Shown in pieces: positions 1 through 7,108 of a DNA stretch of 9,761 bases; the stretch's first letter is position 1; each line of letters opens with the position of its first letter. A model generated the notes under the pieces. It made no database searches, had not been told where the DNA came from, and saw nothing but the letters and a program-made list of their open reading frames with translations. Where the stretch lies: positions 1 to 9,761 of the forward strand of contig JAQXLO010000231.1 of assembly GCA_029012165.1 (NCBI GenBank), read 5' to 3'. Source of the DNA: Oscillospiraceae bacterium (GTDB lineage Bacteria > Bacillota > Clostridia > Oscillospirales > Acutalibacteraceae). A program made the translations under genes and the position numbers.

Positions 1-417
1 TCATCTCCCCCGATGCTTCTGCTTTTTCTTTTGCTGTTTGAGCGCAAACAGGCGCTGCTGCTCGGCAAGCTTTTCCGCACGGCTTTTCGTTTTGCGTTCC
101 TGCTTGTTCTGCTCACGCTGCAGCTGCAAAGCCTGCTGCGCTTTGGTGCCGGCGGCACAGTTTTGCAGCTGTTTTTTCACGTCTCGCTGCAGACGTTTCG
201 GATTTCGCTTGTCCTGCTTGACGTGCGCCTCGACAGCGGGACTGAACCGCAGACTGCTGTAGTGCCGCAGCACGAAATCATACACTTCGCCGTCCTTGGG
301 TTCTGCGCCAAACGTTACCTTGCACGCCGAGAGTTTTCCGTCCTCGACCCGCTCAAAAATGCCGACCCAAAACGGATCCTCGAAATACACGGTCAGTCTG
401 CTGATGGTCTTGTCCAT
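1..417 (-). CDS. yjdF: YjdF family protein (DUF2992), small basic protein of unknown function
   Basis: The 138-residue protein is complete, with ATG at 417-415 and TGA at 3-1. The N-terminal half (about residues 6-60) has the pattern I associate with Bacillus subtilis YjdF: an aromatic FEDPFWVG segment at 12-19, then FGAEPKDGEVYDF at 36-48 and LRFSP at 56-60. A conserved-looking NPKRLQRDVKKQ follows at 72-83. From about 68 to the end it is dominated by K, R and Q and ends in KKKQKHRGR, probably an extended helix that could touch nucleic acid (inference). There is no signal peptide or membrane segment, so it should be cytoplasmic. The ribosome site AAGGAGGG (431-424) is six bases before the ATG, which fixes the start. 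The gene follows pyk after 199 bp but has its own riboswitch leader, so it is probably controlled separately. The biochemical role of the family is not established; because the riboswitch class senses azaaromatic compounds, a role in tolerating such molecules has been suggested. Family assignment is fairly sure; function is open. Confidence 0.88.
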   Translation of the reverse strand: MDKTISRLTVYFEDPFWVGIFERVEDGKLSACKVTFGAEPKDGEVYDFVLRHYSSLRFSPAVEAHVKQDKRNPKRLQRDVKKQLQNCAAGTKAQQALQLQREQNKQERKTKSRAEKLAEQQRLFALKQQKKKQKHRGR

Positions 418-423
418 ACTTTT

Positions 424-442
424 CCCTCCTTTTTGTAAAAGG
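424..442 (-). promoter_or_regulatory. Ribosome-site hairpin: likely expression platform of the yjdF riboswitch
   Basis: Immediately 3' of the aptamer's closing helix, CCTTTT (442-437) can pair with AAAAGG (433-428) around a three-base ACA loop. This ties up the first half of the ribosome site AAGGAGGG (431-424), which sits six bases before the yjdF ATG. The anti-ribosome-site arm starts at base 442, the last base of P1, so P1 and this hairpin compete at their junction. There is no U tract, which argues for control of translation rather than termination. The pairing is seen in the sequence; the switching role is inferred. Confidence 0.55.
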
Positions 443-554
443 ACAAAGAATGGACAACCCGGAGGGGCAGGTTACTTACCCTGCGCAAGGCAGGACGGCC
501 GGGCTACCTACCGGCTCTGGGGACGGTGTGTCCCGTTGCGTTTTTATCTTTGTC
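442..554 (-). promoter_or_regulatory. Probable yjdF riboswitch (azaaromatic-sensing aptamer) in the yjdF leader
   Basis: The 199-bp leader before yjdF holds a densely structured RNA. Reading the minus strand, an outer helix P1 pairs GACAAAGA (554-547) with TCTTTGTC (449-442), eight perfect pairs. Inside are hairpins GGGAC/GTCCC (534-530/524-520), GCCGG/CCGGC (515-511/502-498) and CCTGC/GCAGG (494-490/484-480). The joining sequences include CGCAACGGGAC, CCCAGAGCC, GTAGGTAGCC and CTGCCTTG, which match what I remember of the conserved yjdF motif core. The gene immediately downstream is yjdF, the gene that gave the motif its name. In the known class the aptamer binds a range of azaaromatic compounds and raises translation of yjdF. 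The pairing is manual, and one arm (484-480) has an alternative partner at 471-467. I see no clear promoter at 555-616, so the leader may be transcribed by readthrough from pyk or from a promoter I cannot recognise. Confidence 0.82.
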
Positions 555-616
555 TGTATCACGCCGCACGGCGGGATAACCTTTTTTTGAGCAACGCTCC
601 GATTGTGGATGTTGCC

Positions 617-2029
617 TTACACTTCCTCGATCTTGATCAGGCTGGTGTTGCCCGTCTGACCGTTGGGGATGCCGCCGGTGATGATGATCTTATCCGTTGG
701 ATGCAGGCACATCTCCTTCTCGGCGATCTTTTTTGCAGAGTAAAACAGCACATCGGTGGATGTGAAGGTCTCGCACATGGCGGGCTTCACGCCCCAAGAC
801 AGCGCCAGCTTGCGCCAGGAATGCTCGTTGGTCGTCAGACCGATGATGTCCACCGGGGTGCGGAAGCGGGAGATCATGCGCGCCGTCATGCCGGAGATGG
901 AGCACGCCACGATGACCTTCGCCCTGAGGTCGATGGACATCCCGCAGGTGGCGTGGGAGATGGCGTCCACGGTGTTCTGTATCTTGAATGCGGACTCGTA
1001 GAACCGCTTGGCATAGTTGATGTGGCTCTCCGTCTGCTCTGCGATCTTCGCCATGGTCTCCACCGCCTGCACGGGATATTTTCCCGCCGCCGTTTCGCCG
1101 GAGAGCATGACCGCACTGGTGCCGTCGTACACCGCATTGGCAACGTCGGAGATCTCCGCACGGGTGGGGCGGGAATTGTAGATCATGGATTCCAGCATCT
1201 CCGTGGCGGTGATCACCCGTTTGCCCAGCAGGCGGCACTTGGTGATCAGCTTTTTCTGAATGGCGGGCAGCTGCTCAAAGGGCACCTCCACACCCATATC
1301 GCCCCGGGCGACCATGATGCCGTCGCAGTGCTCGCAGATCTCCTCCGTGTTGTCCACGCCGGACTGGTTCTCGATTTTGGCGATCAGCTCCACATGGTCG
1401 GCACCGTGCTCTCGCAGAAATGCGTGCACGTCCAAAAGATCCTGCTTGCAGGAGACAAAGGAGCAGGCGATGAAATCCACATCGTTGCGCAGACCCAGCA
1501 GAATATCCGCCTTGTCCTGCTCGGACAGATACACCTGCCGCAGATGCTTGCCGGGAAAGCTCATACTCTTGCGGTTGCTCAGTTCGCCCCCGATATCCAC
1601 CCGACACTCGATCTGCGGCGGGGCGATATTCTCCACGGTGAAGCGCATCAGACCGTTGTTGAGCAGGATCGTGTCCCCCACGTCCAGCTCGTTGGCAAGT
1701 CCCGCATAGCTGACGGAGACCCGGTGCTCGTCCCCCACCACATCCTGCGTGGTAAAGATAAAGGGATCGCCCTCTTTCAAAGTGACTTTGCCGTTTTCAA
1801 AGGTCTTGATTCTGTATTCGGGGCCCTTGGTGTCCAGCATGATCGCAATGGGCAGACCCAATTCCGCACGCACCTTTTTGATGCGGTCAATGCGTGCCTG
1901 CTGCTCCTCGTGGGTACCGTGAGAAAAGTTGAGGCGTGCCACGTTCATGCCCGCAAGGCACATCTCCCGCAAAACCTGTTCGTCATCGCTGGCGGGACCG
2001 ATGGTGCATACAATTTTCGTTTTACGCAT
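617..2029 (-). CDS. pyk: Pyruvate kinase
   Basis: Catalyses the last ATP-yielding step of glycolysis, PEP + ADP to pyruvate + ATP, in the cytosol. The 470-residue protein has the barrel core with ARLNFSHG (31-38), LDTKGPE (65-71), the catalytic lysine in AKIEN (K218) with metal ligand E220, ARGDMGVE (241-248, metal ligand D244), and TATEMLESM (274-282) followed by RPTRAEISDVANAVYDGT. The C-terminal allosteric domain runs to residue 470. It lacks the extra C-terminal PEP-utiliser-like domain of Bacillus Pyk. E71 of the TKGPE segment is the residue typical of K+-dependent enzymes, but the usual PEIRT reads PEYRI here. I start at the ATG at 2029-2027 (MRKTKIVCTIGP, the normal family start), with GGAGG (2039-2035) five bases upstream. 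An in-frame ATG at 2041 would begin inside the ribosome site, directly after the hairpin's U tract, and is less likely. The gene follows ftsZ with a terminator-like hairpin between them. Confidence 0.97.
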   Translation of the reverse strand: MRKTKIVCTIGPASDDEQVLREMCLAGMNVARLNFSHGTHEEQQARIDRIKKVRAELGLPIAIMLDTKGPEYRIKTFENGKVTLKEGDPFIFTTQDVVGDEHRVSVSYAGLANELDVGDTILLNNGLMRFTVENIAPPQIECRVDIGGELSNRKSMSFPGKHLRQVYLSEQDKADILLGLRNDVDFIACSFVSCKQDLLDVHAFLREHGADHVELIAKIENQSGVDNTEEICEHCDGIMVARGDMGVEVPFEQLPAIQKKLITKCRLLGKRVITATEMLESMIYNSRPTRAEISDVANAVYDGTSAVMLSGETAAGKYPVQAVETMAKIAEQTESHINYAKRFYESAFKIQNTVDAISHATCGMSIDLRAKVIVACSISGMTARMISRFRTPVDIIGLTTNEHSWRKLALSWGVKPAMCETFTSTDVLFYSAKKIAEKEMCLHPTDKIIITGGIPNGQTGNTSLIKIEEV

Positions 2030-2041
2030 AATATCCTCCAT

Positions 2042-2074
2042 AAAAATGCCCCGGACGAAAAAAACGTCCGGAGC
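2042..2074 (-). terminator. Intrinsic terminator or attenuator between ftsZ and pyk
   Basis: On the minus strand CCGGACG (2071-2065) pairs perfectly with CGTCCGG (2057-2051) around a seven-T loop. After one mismatch the stem gains two more G-C pairs (2074-2073 with 2049-2048). ATTTTT follows at 2047-2042. The hairpin starts 12 bases after the ftsZ stop codon and its U tract touches the pyk ribosome site. The shape is that of a rho-independent terminator, but there is no room for a new promoter before pyk. It is therefore more likely a partial terminator that lowers pyk expression relative to ftsZ, or an mRNA-stabilising 3' end. Confidence 0.72.
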
Positions 2075-2086
2075 GAGTGCTGTTGA

Positions 2087-3340
<1,254 letters not shown>

Positions 3341-3396
3341 GTCTTATCCTCCTAAGATATTTTGCACACCATATCCCGATTTTTATATACAATACA

Positions 3397-3425
3397 AGAA
3401 TATCACACTTTTTTGAAAATTACAA
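3397..3425 (-). promoter_or_regulatory. Candidate sigma-A promoter for ftsZ (extended -10)
   Basis: In the 102-bp AT-rich gap between ftsQ and ftsZ the minus strand has TTGTAA (3425-3420) as a -35, a 17-bp spacer, and TATTCT (3402-3397) as a -10 preceded by TG one base away (extended -10, TGATATTCT). Each hexamer matches four of six consensus bases. It would give a leader of roughly 50 bases ending in AGGAGG. A second AT-rich stretch (TATATAAAA, near 3381-3389) could serve as another -10 but lacks a good -35. No G+C-rich terminator for ftsQ is visible here. Confidence 0.5.
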
Positions 3426-3442
3426 GAACAATTTTTGAAAAA

Positions 3443-4555
3443 TTATCCGTTATTGCTTTCCGTCGTCGCTTCATCCGTGGTTTCCGGCACGGAAGCGTCC
3501 GCAAAGGTGTCACGGGAGAAGGCATAGGGAATGACCGTCAGGTCGATGGCGCCCGTACGGTTGTTGGAGGTATCGGCCTCGGCGCTGATGGTTTTGACCG
3601 CCGTGCCCAGCTTGTCGTCCAGCCGATCCTCCGTACCCAGATGGAGGGTCAGACGGTTTTCATACATCAGTGTGATGGCACGGGTATCCCGGATGTCGAT
3701 CAGGGTGATATTCTCCAGTCCCGCCTTTTCCAGCGCCTGCATGATCCGCTTGAACAGCTCCACGGTTTCCTTGGCGGCCTGCGTCTTTTCCGCATCCTCC
3801 TTGCTCTGGGACACGCCGATATACTGTCCCAGATTCAGCTCGAACTCCGTATTGCACCGCAGTACGGCAACGCCCTCCGGCGCATTCAGCGTACTTTCGA
3901 GCATCTTGCCGTCCATGTCGATGAGCAAATATCCTGTGCCGTAGGCGATCGCCGCCGCCGTTTCGGTGGGCGTCACGGTGACACGCAGGGTGGACGGGAA
4001 GTCCCGCTTGACCTCGGCCTTGCCGATATAGGGCAGACGCTGTTCGATATTTTTCGCCACCTTCTTGAGGTTGCAGCTGAACAGGTTCTGCGTCCCCTTG
4101 ACCACGCCGCTCTCGGCGGAAATCTGCTCGACGGTATACTTGGCGGCGTCGGGGTTGGTCACCTCGATGGTCTGAATTTTAAACAGCACCGTTCTCGACA
4201 GGATCAGCGCCACGAGCAGAACCACCACTGCGGCAGCGCCGAGGCGGATGTTTCGGATGCGCTTTCGCTGTTTTTTGGCACGGATGGCGGCTCTTCTGCG
4301 CTGTTCCTGGGGCGTCAGCGGACGGCGCTGCGCCGGCACAGTACCCGGTGCAGGGCGCTTCCCCTGCGGTGCGGGACGTGCAGGTCTTTGCGCCCTTTTC
4401 TGCGGTGCCGCCTTTCTTTTCTGTTCCTGCGCCTTCTTTTGCTGTTTCTGCGCTTTGGAACGCTCTCTTTCGTCCGCAATGTTCACGATGATATACGCCA
4501 GCCGCTTTTTCAGCGGGATCTTCCGCTTTTGCGGAACACGTCTTTTTTGCTCCAT
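3443..4555 (-). CDS. ftsQ: Cell division protein FtsQ/DivIB
   Basis: Bitopic membrane protein of the divisome core; with FtsB/DivIC and FtsL it links the Z ring to septal wall synthesis. The 370-residue protein has a long, very basic cytoplasmic tail (about 1-102, rich in K, R, Q, P and A), one membrane helix (about 104-121, LGAAAVVVLLVALIL), then an extracytoplasmic POTRA-like domain (about 124-195, with FKIQTIEVTNPD, VKGTQNLFS and KRDFPSTLRVTVTP). The beta domain follows, and the tail ends in T, E and N residues. This is the DivIB/FtsQ domain order; sequence identity in the family is low, so topology and position carry the call. I start at the ATG at 4555-4553, nine bases after AAGGGG (4570-4565). 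An in-frame ATG at 4579 overlaps the murA end and has no good ribosome site. The gap from the murA stop is 13 bp, so murA and ftsQ are surely co-transcribed. Confidence 0.93.
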   Translation of the reverse strand: MEQKRRVPQKRKIPLKKRLAYIIVNIADERERSKAQKQQKKAQEQKRKAAPQKRAQRPARPAPQGKRPAPGTVPAQRRPLTPQEQRRRAAIRAKKQRKRIRNIRLGAAAVVVLLVALILSRTVLFKIQTIEVTNPDAAKYTVEQISAESGVVKGTQNLFSCNLKKVAKNIEQRLPYIGKAEVKRDFPSTLRVTVTPTETAAAIAYGTGYLLIDMDGKMLESTLNAPEGVAVLRCNTEFELNLGQYIGVSQSKEDAEKTQAAKETVELFKRIMQALEKAGLENITLIDIRDTRAITLMYENRLTLHLGTEDRLDDKLGTAVKTISAEADTSNNRTGAIDLTVIPYAFSRDTFADASVPETTDEATTESNNG

Positions 4556-4568
4556 AGATGACTTCCCC

Positions 4569-5837
4569 TTACTCCACATCCAAATGTACTCTTTTTATTC
4601 CGGCGCCCAACAATGCCAGATTTGTCTCAAACCGCTCACAGCCTCTGTCTATATGCGCAAGACCGGTCACGGTTGTGATTCCTTCCGCTGCAAGACCGGC
4701 GGTCACCAAAGCCGCTCCGCCCCGCAGATCTGCCGCCTGCACGCAAGCGCCGTGCAGCCGTGGCACACCTTCCACTACGGCAACATTATTTTGCACCGTA
4801 ATGTGCGCTCCCATACGCACAAGTTCCGGCACATGCTTATACCTGCTTTCAAAAATTGTTTCTACAAATACGCCCGTCCCGCTCGCCACACTCGCCATCA
4901 CCATTGCCGACGCCTGAAAGTCCGTCGGGAAACCGGGATAGGGCATGGTGCGGATCAGCTTCGCACTGCGCAGATGCGGCGGTGCGTTCAGGCGCAGGGT
5001 GTCCTTGACCGCACGAACGGCGCAGCCCGCCTGCTCAAAACAGGGCATGACCGGCAGAAGATCCTGCGGCGCCGCCCGGCGCAAAAGAATGGAACCGCCC
5101 GTGACCGCTGCCGCCGCCAAATAGGTGGCCGCCATGATGCGGTCGGGCATGATCGTGTATTCGCACGAGAGAAACTGCTCCCGGGGCGTCACCGAGACGG
5201 TGTCGCTTCCGGCACCCTGAATACAGGCGCCGCATCGGTTCAGAAACGCCGCCAGATCGGCAATCTCCGGCTCCCGTGCGGCATTATGTATCACCGTTTC
5301 CCCCTCGGCGCAGACGGCACACAAAAGGATGTTTTCCGTCGCACCCACGGAAGGAAACGCCAGTGTGATCCGGGCGCCGTGCAGTCCGTTCGGCGCCGTG
5401 CAGCAGAGTCTGCCGCCGCACGCCTCGGTATGTACACCCAGCGCTTCCAGCGCAGAAAGATGCAGGTCGATGGGGCGCAGTCCGATGGCACAGCCCCCCG
5501 GCGCACACATCTCCGCTTTGCCGAACCGCCCGAGAAGCGCACCCAAAAAAATGATGGACGAGCGCATTTCCCGCATCAGCGCTTCGGGGATATCGTACCG
5601 CTTCGGGGCATCGGAGCAGACGATGACCGCATCCCCTGCCCGGCTTGCCTCACAGCCGATATGGCGCAGTATACGTATGGCGGCGTCCGTGTCCCGCAGA
5701 CGGGGGCAATTCAAAAGGATCGAGCTTTTTCCGGTCACCGCCGCCGCTGCCAGAATCGGCAGGGCGCTGTTTTTGGAGCCCTGCACCTGCAGTTCCCCGT
5801 CCAGCCGTCTGCCGCCCTCGATCACGAATTTTTCCAT
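4569..5837 (-). CDS. murA: UDP-N-acetylglucosamine 1-carboxyvinyltransferase (MurA)
   Basis: Commits UDP-GlcNAc to peptidoglycan by transferring enolpyruvate from PEP, in the cytosol. The 422-residue protein has the normal family length and two inside-out alpha/beta domains. Visible active-site residues are K22-N23 (QGSKNSALPIL), R92 (MRSS), the loop cysteine C116 in APGGCAIGLRPIDLH, R121, D306 in PGFPTDFQA, R372 in DLRGGAAL and R398 in HIDRGCERF. A cysteine rather than aspartate in the loop predicts fosfomycin sensitivity (family knowledge). The paralogue EPSP synthase lacks this PGGC loop. The protein is rich in cysteine (17 by my count). ATG at 5837-5835 is preceded by a modest ribosome site (GGAAAGGG, 5858-5851, about 13 bases away), and the next upstream sequence is a 27-bp inverted repeat. 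It leads a pair with ftsQ and follows murG after 123 bp that look regulatory. murA in the dcw cluster between murG and ftsQ is a Clostridia-type arrangement; Bacillus and E. coli keep it elsewhere. Confidence 0.97.
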   Translation of the reverse strand: MEKFVIEGGRRLDGELQVQGSKNSALPILAAAAVTGKSSILLNCPRLRDTDAAIRILRHIGCEASRAGDAVIVCSDAPKRYDIPEALMREMRSSIIFLGALLGRFGKAEMCAPGGCAIGLRPIDLHLSALEALGVHTEACGGRLCCTAPNGLHGARITLAFPSVGATENILLCAVCAEGETVIHNAAREPEIADLAAFLNRCGACIQGAGSDTVSVTPREQFLSCEYTIMPDRIMAATYLAAAAVTGGSILLRRAAPQDLLPVMPCFEQAGCAVRAVKDTLRLNAPPHLRSAKLIRTMPYPGFPTDFQASAMVMASVASGTGVFVETIFESRYKHVPELVRMGAHITVQNNVAVVEGVPRLHGACVQAADLRGGAALVTAGLAAEGITTVTGLAHIDRGCERFETNLALLGAGIKRVHLDVE

Positions 5838-5860
5838 GACACCGTTACACCCTTTCCGAC

Positions 5861-5887
5861 TAAAATCGAAATATTTCCTCGATTTTA
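5861..5887. repeat. Perfect 9-bp inverted repeat upstream of murA
   Basis: TAAAATCGA (5861-5869) and TCGATTTTA (5879-5887) are exact inverted copies around a nine-base AT-rich centre. The element ends three bases before the weak murA ribosome site. As DNA it has the size and symmetry of a dimeric repressor operator; as RNA it would form a hairpin at the start of the murA leader. The hairpin is A-U rich and has no following U tract, so it is a poor terminator. The symmetry is seen directly; the role is inferred. Confidence 0.6.
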
Positions 5888-5916
5888 TCGTATGCGAAAA
5901 GGGGAATTTCCGTGAA
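5887..5916 (-). promoter_or_regulatory. Candidate promoter for murA-ftsQ
   Basis: On the minus strand TTCACG (5916-5911) and TACGAT (5892-5887) are separated by 18 bp, each matching four of six sigma-A consensus bases. Transcription would begin within the inverted repeat at 5861-5887, which fits an operator or leader hairpin there. Support is weak on sequence alone; the 123-bp gap in an otherwise tightly packed cluster is the main reason to propose it. Confidence 0.33.
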
Positions 5917-5940
5917 GGGATTTGTACAATCCTGCGGAAA
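5897..5940 (-). terminator. Candidate murG transcript end: nested stem-loop with short U tract
   Basis: Twenty bases after the murG stop codon the minus strand forms a nested hairpin. The outer pairs are TTTCCG/CGGAAA (5940-5935 with 5912-5907), and the inner pairs are GGATT/AATCC (5932-5928 with 5922-5918) around a GTACA loop. TTCCCCTTTT follows (5906-5897), a poor U tract that starts late. It could be a weak terminator or an RNA-processing hairpin that uncouples murG from murA. It overlaps the -35 of the candidate murA promoter. Confidence 0.35.
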
Positions 5941-5960
5941 GAAACGGTTTATGCGCCGCT

Positions 5961-7091
5961 TTACGCCTTGGCGAGACGGAACAGAATGTCCGCTATGCGC
6001 TCCACGGTGTCGGGAATTGCCATCTTTTTGGCGTTCTCGCCGAGGATGCGCAGCCGATCCCGGTCGGCAAGCAGACGGTTCACCTCTTGCGTCAGCCGTT
6101 CGCCCGTCAAATCTTTTTCCTCGATGATGACGGCGGCGTTGTTGTTGACCAGCGCCATGGCGTTGTGGTACTGGTGATTCTCCGCCACATTGGGGGACGG
6201 GATCAGGATGGACGCTCTGCCCACGGCTTCAAACTCCGACAGGCTGGAGGCGCCTGCACGGCAGATGACCAGATCCGCCGCCGCAAGACATCTGTCCATG
6301 TCGTCAATATATTCACGAACGGTGATGTTCGGCATATGCGCAAAATCCACGCCCTTTTCCCGCAGCTTGTCCGGCACCCATTTGCCGTACTGTCCGTAGG
6401 CGTGGTGGAAATAGCAGTCGCCGTCCGCCGCCTTGTTGGCAATCAGCTCCACAACGGCTTCATTGATCGCCCGTGCGCCGAGACTGCCGCCCATGGACAG
6501 GATCATCGGACGCTCGTCCAGCCGCAGCTCCGCCCGGGCGAAGTCTCTGTCCGCTTCCACGATCTCTCCGCGCACGGGCAGACCGGTGAGGATGCAGGGA
6601 TTCTTGGGCTTGAGATACTGCTCCGCCGCCTGTACGGTCAGCATCACGGCGTCCGCCTTTTTGGCGAGGGCTTTATTGGTCACGCCGGGGTAGGCGTTCT
6701 GCTCATGGATGGCGGTCGGGATGCCCAGCTTCGCCGCCATGCGCAGTACGGGACCGCTGACGTAACCGCCGAAGCCGACCACCACGTCGGGCTTAAAGTC
6801 CAGAAGGATCTTTTTCGCCTGCGAAGAAGCACGCAGCAGCTTCGACAGGGTGCCGAGATTGCGTTTGATGTTGTTGAGTGTCAGCGAACGCTGAAAACCG
6901 CTGATGTCGATGGTGCGGAAGTCAAAGCCTGCCGCCGGAACCAGCTTCGCCTCCATTTTCTCCGCCGTGCCGACAAACAGGATCTGTGTATCCGGCGCCT
7001 GTTTGCGGATATAGCCAGCCACCGCCAGCGCAGGATTGATGTGTCCGCCTGTGCCGCCTGTGGCAAATAAAATTCTTTTTCCGCTGTCCAT
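5961..7091 (-). CDS. murG: UDP-N-acetylglucosamine--lipid I GlcNAc transferase (MurG)
   Basis: Adds GlcNAc from UDP-GlcNAc to lipid I to give lipid II at the inner face of the membrane. The 376-residue protein is a two-domain GT-B enzyme. The N-terminal domain has the glycine-rich loop FATGGTGGHINPAL (9-22), VVVGFGGYVSGP (103-114) and IHEQNAYPG (128-136). The C-terminal donor domain has LSMGGSLGARAIN (198-210), VICRAGASSLSE (275-286), and IPSPNVAENHQYHNA (297-311), which carry the UDP-GlcNAc and nucleotide contacts known for the family. There is no membrane helix, as expected for a peripheral protein. Translation starts at ATG 7091-7089 with AAGAGG (7106-7101) nine bases upstream; 17 bp separate it from the ftsW stop, so the two are co-transcribed. 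Downstream, a 123-bp gap with two stem-loops separates it from murA. Confidence 0.98.
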   Translation of the reverse strand: MDSGKRILFATGGTGGHINPALAVAGYIRKQAPDTQILFVGTAEKMEAKLVPAAGFDFRTIDISGFQRSLTLNNIKRNLGTLSKLLRASSQAKKILLDFKPDVVVGFGGYVSGPVLRMAAKLGIPTAIHEQNAYPGVTNKALAKKADAVMLTVQAAEQYLKPKNPCILTGLPVRGEIVEADRDFARAELRLDERPMILSMGGSLGARAINEAVVELIANKAADGDCYFHHAYGQYGKWVPDKLREKGVDFAHMPNITVREYIDDMDRCLAAADLVICRAGASSLSEFEAVGRASILIPSPNVAENHQYHNAMALVNNNAAVIIEEKDLTGERLTQEVNRLLADRDRLRILGENAKKMAIPDTVERIADILFRLAKA

Positions 7092-7108
7092 TTTCCTTTT
7101 CCTCTTTC

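Noticed and set aside
558..588. Hairpin 558-577 followed on the plus strand by seven T residues, as a terminator
   Set aside because: The stem is only four pairs plus three after a mismatch, the T run starts several bases late, and it is oriented for a plus-strand transcript although no plus-strand gene exists. On the minus strand it has no U tract and so does not terminate pyk.
555..616. Promoter for yjdF between pyk and the riboswitch
   Set aside because: No pair of hexamers with 16-18 bp spacing matched the sigma-A consensus well enough to report; TTGCTC and GATACA are too far apart.
2030..2041. Earlier pyk start at ATG 2041 (adds MEDI)
   Set aside because: It begins within the ribosome site and directly after the hairpin U tract, whereas MRKTKIVCTIGP at 2029 is the usual family start with GGAGG five bases upstream.
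296..2086. Long plus-strand open frame (596 codons) opposite pyk
   Set aside because: It is the antisense shadow of pyk and the yjdF leader. The translation is rich in H, G, D and L with no recognisable domain, while the minus strand encodes a full pyruvate kinase.
4556..4579. Earlier ftsQ start at ATG 4579 overlapping murA
   Set aside because: No ribosome site precedes it, whereas ATG 4555 has AAGGGG nine bases upstream.
3362..5915. Plus-strand open frames of 399 and 555 codons opposite ftsQ and murA
   Set aside because: Low-complexity translations rich in R, H and L that mirror the basic ftsQ tail and murA; the minus-strand genes explain the region fully.
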